Shown here piece by piece: positions 5,558 through 7,555 of a DNA stretch of 7,555 nt; position 1 is the first letter of the stretch, and each line of letters starts with the position of its first letter. The stretch comes from JBEIUO01 sp964549785 (lineage in GTDB: Bacteria; Planctomycetota; Phycisphaerae; Phycisphaerales; UBA1924). The notes beneath the pieces are model-generated. The model searched no databases, was not told the origin of the DNA, and worked only from the letters and a program-made list of their open reading frames with translations. The stretch is taken from the NCBI GenBank assembly GCA_964549785.1, contig CAZJXA010000166.1, positions 1 to 7,555 on the forward strand. The letters are read 5' to 3'. The position numbers and the translations under genes are program-made.

Positions 5558-7555
5558 TTAATACTTCCGCTTGCGCTTGTGCTCGACGCCGCGCACCTCT
5601 TCGTCGTCGATGTCGTACAACTCAACCTCCGCGGTGCCGGGCACCGAGCGCGTCCCCGTCGGCAGCAAGAGATCCATGGAGGTCGGTTCCATCTCCGGGA
5701 TGTCCGTCGGTATCTTCACCCGGTACGCCGGGCCGGCGGTCAGCAGCCGCAGGTCGTCAAACTCCGGATCCCGGAGGATGCGGGGAGTCAGAAACACGTA
5801 CAAGACGGTCTTGCGATGGCCCTGATCGCGCGATTGAAAGAGGGCCCCGATGATCGGGATATCGCCCAGCAGCGGGATCTTCGCGATCGTCGTGGCCTCC
5901 GAATCGACCACCAGGCCGCCCACCACGACCGTACCGTCGTGCGGGATCGTGATGCTCTCGGATTGCAGTACGTTGACCGTGCGGGGCGGGGGCAACACGG
6001 TACCGCTGACGGTCTGGGACTGGCCGGTGAACGTCGAGAGCGTGATCTCGTAGGCGAGCCGCAAATACCCGCCCTCGCTGATTTTGGGCGTCACCGTGAG
6101 GTTCGTTTCGGCCTCCACATAATCGCTCGTCACCACATCGTTCTGGTTGGCGTTGCCGCGGCTGATGGTGGTCACGGGCTGCTCGTCGGTGCTCACGATC
6201 GACGCCTCTTCGTTGTCATCGACCAAGATCCGGGGCGAGGCGATCACGCGTGAATCCGTCTCGTTGGCGAGGGCCTGAAGGATGATCGGCACGCTGTCGG
6301 AACTGATGATTGCGCCGGTGAACCCGGTGCCAATCCCCACGATTTTCTGGGACAGGATTGGCTGCCCGGCGCCGTCCGCGAACGAGCCCAGCCCGAAGTT
6401 GGTATTGAGAACCCCGCCCCGCCCGTTCGCGTTGATCAACTGCGTCTCGAACGCCAGCCTCAGCCGGTCGTCGGTCGTCACCGCCACAATCTGGGCTTCG
6501 ATGTAAACCTGGGGCCGCCGCAGGTCGAGTTTCTCGATCAGTTTCCGAAAGTCGTCCTGCTGGCCGCTGGGGGCCTTCACCAGCACCTGGTTGTTCGCAA
6601 CGTCCGCGATCACGAACGCCCGGTTGTCCAGCATCAGCCCTTCTTCGCTCCCCTCTCCGGCGAGCGCGTTGGGCTGATTGATCCCCGGGCGGCCCGGCTG
6701 CGACTGATTCATCCTGTTGAAGCCCTGGCCGAACGACGTGTTCTGCGAGCCGTCGGGCAGGAGCGGAGATTCGCCGCTCACGGACTGGTTGTTCAGCAGC
6801 CCCAGGATGACCTCCGCCAGTTCCTCGGAATCCGAGTGCTTCAGTTTGTACGCGCGGATCACGATCTTCTCGGACTGAAGGTCGAGCTCCTCGATCAATT
6901 TGTCCAGGAGTTCGTGCTGCTGCGGCGTGCCGTAATAGATGATGGTGCCGCGGGATTCATCCACCACCATCACGGGCCCGCCCACGTTCTGATTCCTCCG
7001 CATCCCCTGCTGCATGGCGGCGTATGGGTCGTACCCGAAGTTCTGGCCCTGGTCCTGCTGGTTGTCCGCCTCGATGGTCGTGACCTCGCCGAGGCCCTGC
7101 TGCCGTGCAATGTCCGCGATCTGGCTCGCGGCGTTCCCCGCGAAGTATTGTTTCGGAACGAGCACGTTCGTCACGTCGATGATGGCCAGCACGGTTTGGA
7201 CCTGCGTGATCTCCTCCGGCAGACCCCGGAAGATCAGGGCATTCCCCTGCGGATCGACCGTGAGCCGGTCGCCCAGGTTGTCGAGCGCCGGGCCGGTGCG
7301 GGTGGGTTGCACCTGTTGCTGCATCTGCTCCATCCCCGGAATCTGCATCTGATTCGATCGCTGCGGAGCCTGACCGATTAACTGCAGGGCCCGCTCCCGG
7401 GCCACCGGCGCGGCGATGTTCAGGAGTTCCAGGCGGATGAAACTCGACTTGGCAAACTCCGCCAGGAACCGATCCACCAGACTCCCGATCGCCGCCAGAC
7501 GCCGCGGCGTGTCGGTCGCCACGATCACTCCTAGTTCGTCGATATAGGCGATCTG
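5558..7555 (-). CDS. gspD: Secretin (GspD/PilQ type), outer-membrane channel, N-terminus cut by window edge
   Basis: Outer-membrane multimeric channel of type II secretion or type IV pili. The frame stays open to the edge (visible residues 1-665, reading QIAYIDELGV at the edge), so the GTG at 7528 is internal and the signal peptide and start are missing. Four periplasmic N1/KH-like modules can be traced by a VD-x-LI-x-P-x-LID pattern at about 3-30, 95-128, 197-225 and 313-345. The secretin core is about 347-600: VYIEAQIVAVTTDD, RVIASPRILVDDNEEASI, VVVGGLVVDSEATT, then KIPLLGDIPIIGALFQS and VLYVFLTPRIL. The modules are interrupted by Gln/Asn/Gly/Met-rich stretches at about 64-89, 164-193 and 255-306. 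The roughly 65 residues after the core end in an acidic patch and a KRKRKY tail; they may serve as a pilotin-binding S domain, but nothing proves this. gspE follows six bases downstream. Confidence 0.96.
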   Translation of the reverse strand, partial: QIAYIDELGVIVATDTPRRLAAIGSLVDRFLAEFAKSSFIRLELLNIAAPVARERALQLIGQAPQRSNQMQIPGMEQMQQQVQPTRTGPALDNLGDRLTVDPQGNALIFRGLPEEITQVQTVLAIIDVTNVLVPKQYFAGNAASQIADIARQQGLGEVTTIEADNQQDQGQNFGYDPYAAMQQGMRRNQNVGGPVMVVDESRGTIIYYGTPQQHELLDKLIEELDLQSEKIVIRAYKLKHSDSEELAEVILGLLNNQSVSGESPLLPDGSQNTSFGQGFNRMNQSQPGRPGINQPNALAGEGSEEGLMLDNRAFVIADVANNQVLVKAPSGQQDDFRKLIEKLDLRRPQVYIEAQIVAVTTDDRLRLAFETQLINANGRGGVLNTNFGLGSFADGAGQPILSQKIVGIGTGFTGAIISSDSVPIILQALANETDSRVIASPRILVDDNEEASIVSTDEQPVTTISRGNANQNDVVTSDYVEAETNLTVTPKISEGGYLRLAYEITLSTFTGQSQTVSGTVLPPPRTVNVLQSESITIPHDGTVVVGGLVVDSEATTIAKIPLLGDIPIIGALFQSRDQGHRKTVLYVFLTPRILRDPEFDDLRLLTAGPAYRVKIPTDIPEMEPTSMDLLLPTGTRSVPGTAEVELYDIDDEEVRGVEHKRKRKY

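Noticed and set aside
5459..6253. 264-codon plus-strand open frame opposite the gspE/gspD junction
   Set aside because: It is antisense to the conserved secretin core and the GspE start, with an Arg/His/Gly-rich translation typical of a shadow frame.
7526..7528. GTG at 7528 as the start of the secretin gene
   Set aside because: The frame stays open to the window edge and the residues before it continue a secretin-type module (AYIDELGVIVATDTP). A protein starting here would lack a signal peptide.
1..7555. CRISPR arrays, insertion sequences, tRNA or rRNA genes, attachment sites
   Set aside because: I read both strands for regular short repeats, terminal inverted repeats and tRNA-like cloverleaf ends and saw none; coding sequence fills nearly the whole window.

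Overview
This is a high-GC bacterial stretch in which every credible gene lies on the minus strand, so transcription runs from high to low coordinates. The gene content (a secretin with Gln/Asn-rich inserts, a GspE ATPase, and a Ku/LigD pair with the LigD phosphoesterase domain first), weak Shine-Dalgarno signals and possible TTG/GTG starts suggest an environmental Gram-negative-type bacterium. Planctomycetota is my best guess from general resemblance, not something proved here.

Layout in transcription order. (1) 7555-5558: a secretin of the GspD/PilQ type, cut by the window edge at its N-terminus. (2) 5551-3854: a complete GspE/PilB-type assembly ATPase. (3) 3853-2660: a YoaK/DUF1275 membrane protein with a C-terminal STAS domain. 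(4) 2653-1766: a class I SAM-dependent methyltransferase. These four are separated by 0-6 bases and look like one operon. It is closed by a strong intrinsic terminator at 1653-1612, preceded by a second large hairpin at 1700-1666. (5) 1537-614: Ku, with a good Shine-Dalgarno sequence. (6) 613-1: the N-terminal third or so of LigD (3'-phosphoesterase domain and linker), cut by the other window edge. Its GTG start directly follows the Ku stop codon.

Functionally there are two blocks. The first is the outer-membrane channel and the motor of a type II secretion or type IV pilus-like machine, with two passengers (YoaK-STAS, methyltransferase) whose link to secretion is unknown. The second is the two-component bacterial non-homologous end-joining system: Ku binds DNA ends and LigD processes and seals them. 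I see no mobile element, CRISPR array, tRNA or rRNA, and no clearly new multi-gene system. The points most worth checking are the structured intergenic RNA, the YoaK-STAS fusion, the remodelled zinc motif of the ATPase, the repeated inserts in the secretin, and the fact that all six genes share a single reading frame.
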